From: Pararge aegeria
Taxonomy: Eukaryota > Arthropoda > Insecta > Lepidoptera > Nymphalidae
NCBI RefSeq assembly: GCF_905163445.1
Contig: NC_053191.1
Coordinates: 8,060,001-8,124,000, forward strand
DNA length: 64,000 nucleotides
Direction: 5' to 3'
The notes beneath the pieces are model-generated. The model had not been told where the DNA came from. It searched no databases and saw nothing but the letters and a program-made list of their open reading frames with translations. Position 1 is the stretch's first letter. Every line of letters begins with the position of its first letter. Below are positions 11,822 to 23,258 of the stretch, piece after piece. The translations under genes and the position numbers were made by a program.

Positions 11822-14800
11822 GAAATCCAACCGCTAATACATTTTTTCTTGTCCAAGTTGTTACGTTGCGAGCTAAGTGAATGTTCAGCTTATTACAGGT
11901 TTTCACAACTTTTACAAATAATTTCAAAATTAACATTAAACAATTGGAGAAAAATATTAAGTGTCAGCAGCCTGTCCCTAAGAACAATTGTTTGGCTGCC
12001 AGTTGTATTGACAGAGGTCAGTGTCTGAACCCTCAGACATCTCTAAATTTTTAGTGAGAATGCACATGTTATCTAAAGTCTACCATCTAACTACTTATTT
12101 AACTACCAGCCGAGATTGTGTTAAGCTTTAGCCTGTATCCTCTATTAATAAAACCTTTGATCAAAAGTTGTTGTAAGTCGTAAGGTGGCGTCAAAGGTGG
12201 TGTCAAATGATAAAATGGTGCACAACTTATAGACTTGAACATTGGATACTGGCGCCAACTTAAAGAGGGTAGAATACTAAAAAAACGTAATAGTTGATAA
12301 GACTTTTATTTGTGTACAGTTTGAGCAATAAAAAATATAAATTCTGATCGAGTGTATTAGAGTGATTCCAACCATCTCATCCTCCATCGGTTAAACTTGA
12401 TAAAGGAAAATAAGACCAAAAAATCTGGGTAAGTAGGTTTTATATTTTGTCTTTTTATTTTATTTCTAAACCCACGAGATCTTTTGTTTCTTCTATATTG
12501 TTCTAAATTGTAATTTCTTTTACATGATAGTTAAATGTTTTAAGTGTTTTAGTATGTTCGGCAGGGCGATTACGAATATCACTAATGGCTCGCGACAAGC
12601 GTAAATCTGGCGATATTTGCCGACATCATTTTTGTATACAAAGACAGTATAAATACGAAAATTACTTTTGGCAACCAAGCTATTGTGAGATTCGTAATAC
12701 CCTAGCCACTGGAGAAGGCCTATTTCCAGCTGAAGGAAAGTTGAGTGAAAAATGATGGGGATTATTTCCCGTGAAAGTAAATTTTTTCCATATCTTATTA
12801 GAATTCTGGATGTTTCTTTATAGGCATCAGGTTACGACCAGACTCTAGTCAAACGTAAAAAACGACAATAGCTTACACATAAAATATATAGCCATTGATA
12901 AGGCATCGCCCAACCTACATGGATGTTTTTTAATCTCGCCTTTCCCACCGCACCGCCCAGCCGAAAATGTACAGTCACTCTGCCTTTCAACTTTTTATAT
13001 GAAATAAAATTTAATCATAGTTTAATCTACTGTTCTATAGGTAGTAGTTTTTGTGGTGCGTTTCTATTGGTTCTATTATGTAGCAATGTGACTTCTGTAA
13101 AGAATGTGCTACTAAGAATGCTCGTGACTTTGTCCACACCTCTCCAATGTAGGTGTTCAAGCTAGCTTTATGGTATACAGAAGATGGATCAATTAAGGAC
13201 TTTGTAATTTCTACATTGCTTGAGATAGATAGAATTACTGTATTGCAACAAAACACAAAGAAACAATACAAAGACAAAAGTATATAGTGCACCCTAGCAA
13301 TGGCGGTCTTATCACTTAAAGTTATCACTTTAGTTTTGAAGAGAGATTATTTTAGGTTGTTCATGGTTGTTGATCATGGATCATTATAGGCAATTTGTAT
13401 ATAGTGATAAATTTGAATAGAATGGAGACTTTAAATTGCCTAGTGGTTTAAAACAGCACACAAATTTTTGAACAAATTTATTTATTTTATGAGAAAAAAC
13501 CCGTCTAATTATAATTATAATTTAAAGTATTTCAATTTTATAGGAAATGTTCTACATATAAAATAAGTTACCAAGCGTTTATTCTATACCTGACATATAG
13601 TTTTTCTAAAATCTAATAATTATTAAAATAGTAAAGCATACTTGAATTTAAAAACACAATTATAATGCTTATATAAACTTAGATACTCGTACCTAAATGA
13701 CAAATTTTATTTTCATGCAAATCTAAAAGCTAATCTAAGTGCAAACATTAGTCATCTGTTGAGCAAATTTTGGTCTTGGTTCATTACTACCACGTAGGAA
13801 AAGTTATAGCGTCTAGCGGGCTAAGACATGCGCACCGAGATAAATATGTCAAACTACTATCTCGTCTTACCTCATAAAAAAAGATCGGGAAAATAGACTC
13901 TGCGTGGAGCAAACGTTACCGCACTTTTATGTGTACGGGTGCGTTCACATAACGAACTTACTTGACATCGAATGCAAACCCCATGTACTTATGTGACTAT
14001 CTATGTGATTGCGTCACGTTTACAACATCTTCTAATTTGCTTTAATTAACATTGAATATGACCTATCTATAAGAAACTAACCAGTAATAACATCGATGCA
14101 GAGAAAACCCTAAATTAAAATGAAAACCAAAAAAGCAAAGATCGTTTGATACATGAGGACTGACTGAAAAGTAGGGACTGGAGACATTTTGCAGATAAGT
14201 TATCTACATTTTAAAAATATATTATTACTAAAAATTAACGTGTTGTTAAAGGAAAATTGACGCTGATCATGAGTAGGTATAAGTACATTACTGCATAATG
14301 TTTGCTGACTGTCAAGTCAGGTGGCAGTATCGATGCTGTTATGCCAAATACAATAGATAACTGTCATAATCAAAAATGTATGCAGACTTCCTTGCTAACC
14401 TTAGTAAAATTAGAGAAAGTATATGTACAGACAGACTTTCAGCTTATATAAGTTACACTAATAATACTAGGTACCTAAGCGACTATATTATTTTTTAACA
14501 ACTAGTTTAGCAATAATTTATTTTAATGAAAATAGACACGCCAATTCGTTATTTCCATTGTGTGTTTTTCAAAGGTATAGGTAGGTATGATGCTTTGTAC
14601 CTTTGCGCGATTTCAATAATATAAAGTAGTAATTGTTTACAATATACCGATATAGGTATATAACAACATTTTCGTCTTAGTTGCCCCAGATTTGTATGCC
14701 TATTATTTTTTAGAAAGGCTTTATTACAAAGTAATTGTAACAGTAGCTAAACTAGACGCTTTATTGTTTGCTATGCTATTGACTGAAAAAATTAAATTAA

Positions 14801-17260
14801 TTGAATGTATAATATAGGTATGTACGTATTTAGTTTGTAGCATTTCGGCATGCAGCTAGGAAAAGAAATATAAATAAATATATAATATATAAATATAACA
14901 CAGATTTATTGTAAATATAATCCTACAAATAACGGTTAAGTATAGGAAGATACTATCAAGTTTTGCCCTGTAACATGCTTTCTATAATCGCAAATTCTCG
15001 TTTAAGGTTGCATTTTACTAACACAACGCGTACACAGTATCGTACTAAAAGATTTCATATTAATGATAACTACTGCGAAGGCACTAAGGCTTGCTGGAAA
15101 CTAATTATTTTAAAACAAAATTTGCAAGGAGGCAAATCGAAAACAACCTCTATGAAGTGTAGAAACATTTTTATCCTTTCGACTGAAGCTGTCGGAGTTG
15201 TAAGACTAAAATGAACGGCATATTTCCAATGACAAAGGAAACTTAGATACGTATAACGACTGTCAATATGAGTGGTTGCAATTGTGGATCCCAAACTACA
15301 GGCATTTTGACGACACAAAACACAGAAAAGAAAGAGGAAAAAGAAAAGTGTATGACATTTACAGATCGCACAATCTTACTTGGCCGTCCTCATAACGAGT
15401 TGGCGTGTACCTACGTATGTTGTATATACATAATGCACAATGTAAATGCATCGCTCTGCCAAAATTAGTGTTTTTAGCATTCCATGTGCCTGGTGACGTA
15501 TACAACTAGTTGATTTCATGGGTGCGTGCGGTATAAAACCGTTTAATTGATTCCAGCGTATGCAGGATGCCTTTGTTAAGCAATATACAGATATCTGGTA
15601 GAAACCAGAGAGTACGAGGCAAGAAGCTGCCCCGTAATTAAGGCTGCTGGTGCGCGCCGCCCACTCTGCCATAGACATTCTTTTATTTTTTACCGAGCAC
15701 AGCCTTTATGTAGGCAGCCATGTACCGATGCTTTTGAAATAATGATATGTTTTGCGTTGTTTATCCCGAAGTTATTTGTAGCTGCGGCTTAATGTTTTTG
15801 CTGATCAATGTTTTTATTGAAAAGAGTATTTATAGATTTATAATTCAGAGACCTAAAAGATTTTATATTTTGGATTCGAATGTTGAAATATATTTTTAAA
15901 GAAGATTAATGTAAAGAATAATGTATTATATATAATGTAACGGATTGTTTTATATTAACGTAATTTGTATCAGAGTTTCTATTGCATAACTTAATTTAAT
16001 TTACCTAATAATAGACTGATATTGCTTATGTATAAGTAGAATATATTGGGACCTGTACAGCTCTAACACAAAGTTGGAAATTCACCCATATTTAGCAAAT
16101 TATTTAATTTAAATTCAGTTTAATCAGTGTACAAGAGAGGATATGACTACTGAGCTTAACAGCAAAACATTTAAGAAGGAATGAGCCTGAAATATTATGC
16201 AAATCTGGTGCAAAGTTTAGAAAGTTCCTGGTGATCTAATACTAAATAATATATGTAAATATATACCCATCCAAAACGGAGTTGTCTAAAACAACAGGGC
16301 CCAATCGTTTCATTTCTCAGATTCTCAGAATCAGAAAGGCTTAAAATAGAAAAACCGTGTGTATTCCAAATAAAAATTAATAGTTCCAAAACAAAAGAAT
16401 CAAACGATAAAGAGTAACTCGTTTAATTCGTGCACCCAAAGTACATAAGTAATATACTTCTAAGGGAATTTGAAGCACTATCTTACTTACCCAACTGAAG
16501 AAGTTACCAGATGTTAAATGATGTATTCCTATGTCATATAATAACCATACATCCGCTACTACAGAAAGTATTATAAGTTGCTATAATATTTGCAAAAGTC
16601 CGTGTCCTTCGGCCTCTTGGCCTTTATCTTTAGAATTCTGTTGCTAATGTTTAACATCTTATAACCTAAAGTTGACCACGAACCCTTCACACGAAATTGT
16701 AATTAAAATAACAAAAAAATCATGAATGAACGAAGATAGCCTCATGTTTATTAAAATCTACTAAGATCGCGCGTTCGGTTCCCGTCCGAACATGATTTAT
16801 GCTCGAGGTGCCTGCACCGCCTCATTCATTTGTTTTTTAACCCCACCACGACTTTTGTTAGTCGATTTTCTGATAGGCTTGATTAGTTTTACTTTGGATT
16901 AATCGAGTTTTTTATATATAGTTCGTTAAGACTTGTGATTTGTTGCAGTCGGTCCTTTTAATGTGTCACTTGAGACAACTTATAATGTAGTTCCAGTGGT
17001 AGCCTACGTAAAAATCGACAATCTATCATCCACCAATTAAGATAAATAGAAAATGAAAGAGAATTTAAGTTTCAATCAGGTTTGGTCTAGAGTTTGAAAG
17101 GGCCATTGTTTTCGGATTTGGAACACACTTTCATATTTTGTAGTGTAATACTTTCCTAACGACGATAGTACCTCCCTTAGCTGTTCCTGGGGCGATTGAT
17201 ACAGCGTGAAATTCGTCAATGATAAAAACAATTGAACGAACTTACCTGTTAGTTGAATTT
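11822..17260. other. Large unassigned stretch
   Basis: About 5.4 kb without a recognised gene. Two minus-strand frames are longer than usual: 13035-13328 (97 codons) and 15376-15678 (100 codons). The second lies in a GC-richer patch (15490-15700) and could be an old repeat or exon. Neither shows a known domain, and neither has clear flanking splice sites. Simple AT repeats occur near 14870-14890. Confidence 0.3.
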
Positions 17261-17340
17261 AATCATCTTACTTTAACATTATAAATTCGAAAGTGCGTTT
17301 GTTTTTTGTTTTTCCTTCCTTTACGCCCTAACGAAGCATT

Positions 17341-17609
17341 GACGGCCGACTGGCGCAGTGGGCAGCGACCCTGCTTTCTGAGTCCAAGGCCGTGGGTTCG
17401 ATTCCCACAACTGGAAAATGTTTGTGTGATGAGCATTAAGTGTTTTTCAGTGTCTGGGTGTTTATATGTATTTTCTAAGTATTTATGTATATATAATTCA
17501 TAAAAATATTCATCAGTCATCTTAGTACCCATAACACAAGCTACGCTTACTTTGGGGCTAGGTGGCGATGTGTGTATTGTCGTAGTATATTTATTTATTT
17601 ATTTATTTA
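17341..17609 (+). mobile_element. tRNA-derived SINE, copy 2, with TTTA tail
   Basis: Nearly identical to 405-674. The visible difference is one C/T change just before the B box. A box, B box and (TTTA)n tail are intact. A possible target duplication is AAGCATT before and AAACATT after the element (six of seven bases). Confidence 0.9.
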
Positions 17610-17679
17610 AACATTTTATTTTGGTATTGAGTTAGTTGAAAGGATAGATAGATACTTACTTTTAACGCAAACCATGTCA

Positions 17680-18063
17680 TATTTATAACGGGTGAAAGAA
17701 CAAGCGGATCACCTGATGTTGAGTGACGACCGCCGCGCATAAACATCTGCAGCACCAGAAGAGCAACATATGCGATGCTAGCTTTTAAGGCCTGTTGCAA
17801 AGTATCTCGCATATAAGATTGATACTTTTGCATAAAGTTGTTTGACTTAATATTTACACTCTCAAATATTTTCCAATATTTATAGAAAGGATGAGTGTGG
17901 ATAAAGCGAATAAGACTTGCGTTGTAGACGTTATCTTTTATCGTCAACTGTTAGGCTGATGGGTGTTCTCACAATGCCCGCGGCGGCGCTCGAAGAGGCA
18001 TGCGGTCAGCAACCTCAGCAATCGTGCCCCATTGAAAGTTAGGACCTACAAAAACTCTTTTCT
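17680..18063 (+). mobile_element. Dispersed repeat family C, copy with the GCGGATCACCTGATG end
   Basis: Starts near a GCGGATCACCTGATGTTGAG word shared in type with 35440-35610 and 54445-54580 (CCCACCTGATGGTAAG). It ends in a GC-rich block (CCGCGGCGGCGCTC, 17977-17990) that is repeated at 18333-18505. Sequence of this type is common in lepidopteran genomes. I cannot name the parent element. A 114-codon frame on the other strand (17603-17947) is not gene-like. Confidence 0.5.
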
Positions 18064-18332
18064 CTAAGAAAAGATAATGTTAACAGTCTCTAACCCATAA
18101 AACTGTTCGTATGCAAAAATTGGTTGCTTCGTGTAAGAAAAAATTATCATTATTTCACGCAGCAACAGAACAGCAAACCAAAAAACCCAAGCAACCAACC
18201 AAACTTCCAAGTTTTTAATATTACTTAGTAGTCATCTAAAAATGGTAGGTACTAGGGAAGTATAAATATCAAAGAGTTGCTTGCGTACGTACCTAATATT
18301 ATACTCCTGCATTTTTGCAATATTAGTACATT

Positions 18333-18505
18333 AGTGTGGATAAAGCGAGTAGGGCTTGCGGTGTAGACGTAATCTTTTATCGTCAACTGATGGGCTGATG
18401 GGTGTTCTCACAATGCTCGCGGCGGCGCTCAATGATGCATGCGGTCAGCAACCACAGCAATCGTGCCCGACGAAACGTTATGACCTATAAACACTCCCGG
18501 GAAAA
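18333..18505 (+). repeat. Second copy of the 17897-18063 block
   Basis: About 165 bp are repeated in direct orientation at an offset of about 439 bp. Both copies contain GTGGATAAAGCGA, GGCTGATGGGTGTTCTCACA, CGCGGCGGCGCTC and GCATGCGGTCAGCAACC. Differences are scattered substitutions. Confidence 0.85.
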
Positions 18506-18649
18506 AGTTTAACTTTTATTTTAAGGTGAGAAAGGATCCTATTAGACATGGAACGATTATTTTATTCTTTTATTATTTACTTACATTTTTTTTTTTCGAA
18601 CTGAATATTACTATTTAGATGGGATACTAGTTGATTAGTTAAAAAGGAG

Positions 18650-18890
18650 TTTTTCTTCACACTACAAGTTGCAATTTCACTTGGTGGTAATAATGAAGCA
18701 GTCTAAAATAACTTGTTAGGGGTATAGCAGTTATATTAAACCTATACCACTAATCGCATTCTGCGTAATGGAATGATAGCTAGCCTCGGCAGAAGCCTTT
18801 ACAAAACCAAACCAGAACAGATAAAACTTATAAATTCCCGAATGGCCTCTGCCGGGGATCGTCCTTCGCTCACAAGAACACAGCGTTCAC
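18650..18890 (-). mobile_element. SINE family B, decayed copy
   Basis: Contains GTTGCAATTTCACTTGGTGG, AACTTGTTAGGGGTAT, and at the head side CCTCTGCCGGGGATCGTCC. The order follows the minus-strand copies at 19925 and 46590. Strongly diverged. Confidence 0.6.
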
Positions 18891-19639
18891 AAAAAGTGTA
18901 CTCATCTTAAATATTAAGAAATATCAGAGTCAAATGACCGAGATTAAAGAATTTACCCACCAGATTGCTTCAATGAGCTTTGGCGAGCTTTAACGAATAT
19001 TGTCGCATGTTAGTCAAGCCAATTTCCTGAAAACTGAAATTTGTTGACAGAAAAAGAAAACATAAATAACAACTATTGGCCTGCCCAGGATTCGTACCCA
19101 CGATCTAGTAATGCTTACTTATTACAGCACGCTTACTTCTATGCTTGTTTTTAGTCTGTAAAAGTAAATTTAAACGCCAAGCGAGAACGATTTAAACAGG
19201 CGGGCGGTTTGACACGGTTGGTCTAGGTGTTTTGTGTCGAATAATGGAAGAGAGAATATATACTTATTAAATATATACTTAACTAAGGATATAAACAGAA
19301 GTTTACTAAAACAAGTAGATAAAACCCGATATACCAACAGTGCTGTATTATTTTTTGAAATGATGTCATCTGTCATGAACGGTGTGACGTCACAGGTGCG
19401 CTGGCGCCCAAACAACGTTCACTGCCAATTTTGAATTTAGAACGCAGCGCAGTCTAGTTATTGATTTTGTTAGTCAAACCAAAGTGTTCTTCAATCCCTT
19501 ATTTTAAAACTTAAATTCGCTTAAATAAAATATGTCTGAACTTATTAATAAAACGATACAACTTATTTAGTTGCTGTCGTGTTAGTCAGCTTTATATTTG
19601 AAGTAGTAAGGTTGAAATTTAATTAAAATCTTTTTTTCT

Positions 19640-19760
19640 ATTGTTGCGGTCGATAGACTATAATGGTATAATGGGTCGCGGGTTCGATCCTGCGCAATTA
19701 CGTGGCACACGATCGATTATTGTGATCAATACGGGGGTTAGACGGTTCGCTGCCAATTTT
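19640..19760 (+). mobile_element. tRNA-like SINE head remnant
   Basis: TATAATGGGTCGCGGGTTCGATCCTG contains a B-box-like GGTTCGATCC at about 19680-19689. The A box is poor and no cloverleaf can be drawn, so it is not a tRNA gene. Confidence 0.35.
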
Positions 19761-19924
19761 ATATCTTTTTTTATATAATTTGGTTACAAATAATGCGGTC
19801 GATTCACATTATCGATAACTCTTACTCAAACAACTGTTAGATTAACATCGCATTTCTTGAAAATAATTGAAAAACGGCCTCGATTATCAAAATAAAAAAT
19901 CTTATATAAATTATGCTGCCTCGA

Positions 19925-20400
19925 TTATCAAAGTATTTTTTTTTAAATCCTCCTACCAGTTAGCACTTGACTGCAATCTCACCTGGTGGTAATTGATGAT
20001 GCAGTCCAAGATGGTAGCGGGTAGCCTGTTAGCGACTTTAGTAGTCATACCTCCAGCGGCGTGCACTTAATACATGCACAAAAGCACTGCCTACCCTAAA
20101 ATTGTTATATCACACGCATAGGAGGAGACTTTTTGCCGTTTTATGCAATGTTCGTGCTGTATGCATACCCTGAAATAACTAAGGACACGCCACTGGATAC
20201 CCCTACTAGGTTTCTACGCGACATCTTACCGGAACACTTAATCGCTTACTGGCGCGTATTTGTCGGTACCCTACCGACAAAGACACCAGATCAGAGAAAA
20301 TTCAGAAATTATAAATTCCTAAAATGCCTCTGCCTGGAATCAAACCCGGGACCTCCTAATTAAATTCACGGCGCTCATCGTTACGCCAGGGAGGTCGTCA
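19925..20400 (-). mobile_element. SINE family B, full-length copy interrupted by a MITE
   Basis: Read on the minus strand, it begins near 20400 with CTCCCTGGCGTAACG (A-box-like) and GGTTTGATTCC (B-box-like). It ends near 19975 with GATTGCAGTCAAG, followed by an A-rich tail. The hAT-type MITE at 20054-20195 splits it. Without that insert it aligns with 46590-46870. Confidence 0.8.
20054..20195 (+). mobile_element. hAT-type MITE, copy 1 (inside SINE family B)
   Basis: 142 bp bounded by CAGCGGCGTGCACTT and ACGCCACTG. The neighbouring octamers CATACCTC and GATACCCC agree at six of eight bases. The related SINE at 46680-46687 has a single CATACCCC at the same place, which is the unoccupied target. 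Eight-base duplications and CAG-type ends are hallmarks of the hAT superfamily. No transposase is present. Confidence 0.85.
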
Positions 20401-20624
20401 AAAAGTCAGCGCATACCGGGTACTGCAGAGAAGAGCATTTGGTTAGCTGCTAACTGTAAATAATAAGATATAGATATCAATGTTTAGACCGGGAAATCCC
20501 CTGGAAGGTTTGCAAATACCGGGAACGTAGAAGTATTTATATTTTTACCGAACGTCGGAATTCCCCTGGAAGGATGACTTGGGGCTATTTCGTCGCCACT
20601 AGTTATGTATGCGTTATACGTTGA

Positions 20625-20745
20625 GTTAATAGGTGCCGTGTGCTGATGGCAGATCAGAATACAGTTTTCACCAGCCCTCTCCCTCTCCGCGGTTAGACGA
20701 ATAAGGGAATATAACATCTACTACGTTTTCTGCGATTAGGGGATT
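20625..20745 (+). mobile_element. Dispersed repeat family A, fragment
   Basis: Contains GCAGATCAGAATACAG, CGGTTAGACGAATAAGGGAA and TATAACATCTACT, in the same order as family A at 29590-29795 (opposite strand). Confidence 0.55.
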
Positions 20746-20894
20746 ACCCTGTTCGACCACTGAAGTTTAGAACATTTACCTTGCTGTTTACGTTAGGCAA
20801 CTTACTTTACACTGCACGAATTTGACATTATCGTAGTCAGGATGTTAATTTTGGGAAAATTAGACCAAATAATCAAAGAGGGTAGACCCACTAT

Positions 20895-21099
20895 CAGTGG
20901 CGTGCATAGAGGGTATGCACAGGGCATGCACATGATATAAAATGAAGAAAATCTCCAGTACGAGTTATACAAAACTTAAGGCTAGGCTTTTTATAACTTT
21001 TACAATGCCTATCCTGAAGTTTTATGTAACTCGTACGGGAGATTTTCTTAATTTAATATCATCTGTATACCCTGTGCATACCTTCTATGCACGCCACTG
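20895..21099 (+). mobile_element. hAT-type MITE, larger subfamily, copy 2
   Basis: 205 bp with matching inverted ends (CAGTGGCGTGCATAGAGGGT and the complementary CTATGCACGCCACTG end). Flanked by CCCACTAT and CCCAGTAT (seven of eight bases). It has an internal inverted pair around TATAAAATGAAGAAAATCTCC and GGAGATTTTC. The 75-codon frame over it is not a gene. Confidence 0.88.
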
Positions 21100-21719
21100 C
21101 CCAGTATGCTGGAGGTACGAGTTTTATTCTCATGTAACTGATAAAAAACCGGGACCAAACCAAGCATGATGAGATGACCAGATTCCATTTTAGAAAGTTG
21201 CTTACTTAAACGCGAGCTAAAGTACTAAGTGGCCACTCCGTGCACTTTTCCATGCCTACTTTCATGTACCTTCTAGTTTTAGTTACCTAAATAAAAGTAG
21301 ACATAATGAAAAATCATAGCCTAACCTAGCGCACAGCTACAGCGCCAAAATGGAGTCAATCAATTGAAGACCAAAATAAAATCACAGCAGCCTGTGCAGT
21401 AGTAAAAACAGAGGTCAGTGACCTTGGGGTCAAACGTCTACATACCCTATCCATCACTCCATCACCACTTCCTTCGAAACTAACTGACGGATTCAGTAAA
21501 ACTGGTTCATCTAGGATTTGATCACGTGGGATTTTTTCCGATTGGGTTTAACGTTATTTTTTGTCATTATAGCTATCGGATATCATAATAACCGAATAAT
21601 AACTGAAGGTATAACTTCCTGTAACACTGTTGCACGAAGCATGGCACCTATATAGCATATATATTTTTAATCTCTCAGCAAAGAAATCTTATATAAAGAC
21701 GTCCTTACTACCAAACATT

Positions 21720-21890
21720 CTATCGATATTGTTATCGATACATCACTAATCGATCATCGGCTCGGACGCCGACATGGATCGACAATTTGGTAAATTGTCC
21801 GCCGATTAGCGGACGATTACCACTATTACCGACAGACGGACACCCGAGCCGATTAAAATAATCGGTAAACGATAAAAACCGATAAAATAA
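21720..21890. promoter_or_regulatory. CGATA-rich patch with two DRE-like sites
   Basis: TATCGATA occurs twice, at 21721-21728 and 21733-21740. Many CGAT words follow up to 21890, and GTCCGCCGATTAGCGGAC forms an 18-bp palindrome. TATCGATA is the DREF site in Drosophila, and clustered CGATA binds BEAF-32. Whether the site works in this species is inference. Confidence 0.35.
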
Positions 21891-22013
21891 TTTGTGTGGT
21901 AGTCTTTTTTGTGCACAAGCCTCAGGGACCTTACTAACCTTGTTACGCTGAAAACCGACGAAACATCTGCGATAATAAATTCAAATTCATAATTTATTTA
22001 TTTCAAGCAACTT

Positions 22014-22185
22014 TACTAGCTGTTGCCCGCATTCTTTTTTACAAATGTCGTAAGTACAGTTTATTTTTCTGGAATAAAAAGTAGCCTACGTTAATCTCCG
22101 TCCTTTCAACCAACTTCATGCCAATATTCAAGTCAATTGGTCGCTTAGTTAGGTCCTGAAGAAAGGACAAACAACCAAACAAATA
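22014..22185. mobile_element. Dispersed repeat family E
   Basis: Begins TAGCTGTTGCCCGC and contains GGAATAAAAAGTAGCCTACG, CCTTTCAACCAACTTCATGC and GAAAGGACAAACAACC. The copy at 28675-28885 follows the same order. Such GCCCGC-led repeats are widespread in Lepidoptera. The class is uncertain. Confidence 0.6.
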
Positions 22186-22845
22186 AATTATAACATTAAG
22201 TATGGATGAGTACTCTTTAAATTGATTTTAGGCACACAAGAGTACCTACAATGAATATCGAAGATAAGTATATCTAGGTAAGATTAGGTAGGTAGTATAT
22301 TTTTTCAGATAAGCCAAAGTCAATATACAATAAGTTATCTAAAAAATGTTACTAATGTTAAAAAATTTCTGCAAAAGTGCTTTTACACTTAAGTGAGGTA
22401 CGGCGCAAGTATTTTATCTTGTTTTTTAAGACAATTTGTAGGGCTTACAAATTGTCTTGAACAGAAAATTTGTATGCCTACATGTCACACAGAGCATGAA
22501 GTTTATATTAAGAGTGGGGGGCTGGGGGTTATGTATCCCTCATAAGCCACACATTGGCAATTCCTTGGCTACTCACTTGCACGTTATCATTTATAAAAAG
22601 AAATTAGATTTTAATTGTAATACAGAATAACCCTGTTAAACGATTAAATCCTATTGCCTGTACGCAGTGACTTTACCACCAGTTCGTTGTGAATTTACCA
22701 CCAGTTCGGAGTTCGGAGGGCATATTCTACCGAGATGACACTTGCTAGAAACTCGGCATATTCAGATCGATCCACTCATACCACCATATAGATGACTCCT
22801 GTACCTATTTACATATATTATCTTCATCAATAATAGCCTAATTAA
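22186..22845. other. Unassigned
   Basis: No gene recognised. An inverted pair, GACAATTTGTAGGGCTTACAAATTGTC, at 22431-22457 forms a short hairpin, and a G-rich run lies near 22516-22530. Confidence 0.3.
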
Positions 22846-22849
22846 ATTC

Positions 22850-23015
22850 CACTGCTGGACTGAAAAGGCTTCCCCCAGCGGTTGAGTTTTCCACAATCAC
22901 CAGACGGGTTGATGATCGCAGTAGATGATAGTACTAGCACAAAGAATGATGCAACTCGTTCTCCTTAATTTTCCCTTAGTTGCTTCGTATGAAACCACGA
23001 GAAGAGGTGGGACAT
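22850..23015 (-). mobile_element. Dispersed repeat family A, fragment
   Basis: Shares GATCGCAGTAGATGATAGTA, TTCCCTTAGTTGC and GAGAAGAGGTGGGAC-type words with 29590-29795 on the same strand. Diverged. Confidence 0.5.
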
Positions 23016-23144
23016 ATAATGACTAATTAATATCTCACTGCTTGGGGTAGGTCTTTTCTTTTATCATAGAGATATGGATCTTGTTCCCAGCATGCTGCTC
23101 AAATGATAAGGTTGCCTGGATTAGAACAATGATTGTTAAATTGT

Positions 23145-23258
23145 AAAATGATATTGGAAAAGAGCCACTGCTAAGTTTCTTGGCGGCTTCTTCTCGGTAG
23201 AATATCTCCAGTGAACCGGTTGTAGAGTAAATAAATAATAAATAAATAAATAGTTTAT
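23145..23258 (+). mobile_element. LINE 3' untranslated end with AAAT-type tail
   Basis: Contains GAGCCACTGCTAAGTTTCTT, GCGGCTTCTTCTCGGTAGAAT and GAACCGGTTGTAGAG. This is a widely repeated 3' end of lepidopteran CR1/L2-like LINEs and is followed by AAATAAAT repeats (23229-23253). Confidence 0.5.

Noticed and set aside
13035..13328. 97-codon minus-strand frame as a gene
   Set aside because: No domain, no splice sites of quality, AT-biased composition. It may be an old repeat.
17603..17947. 114-codon minus-strand open frame
   Set aside because: It covers the end of a SINE and part of repeat family C, with no conserved motif.
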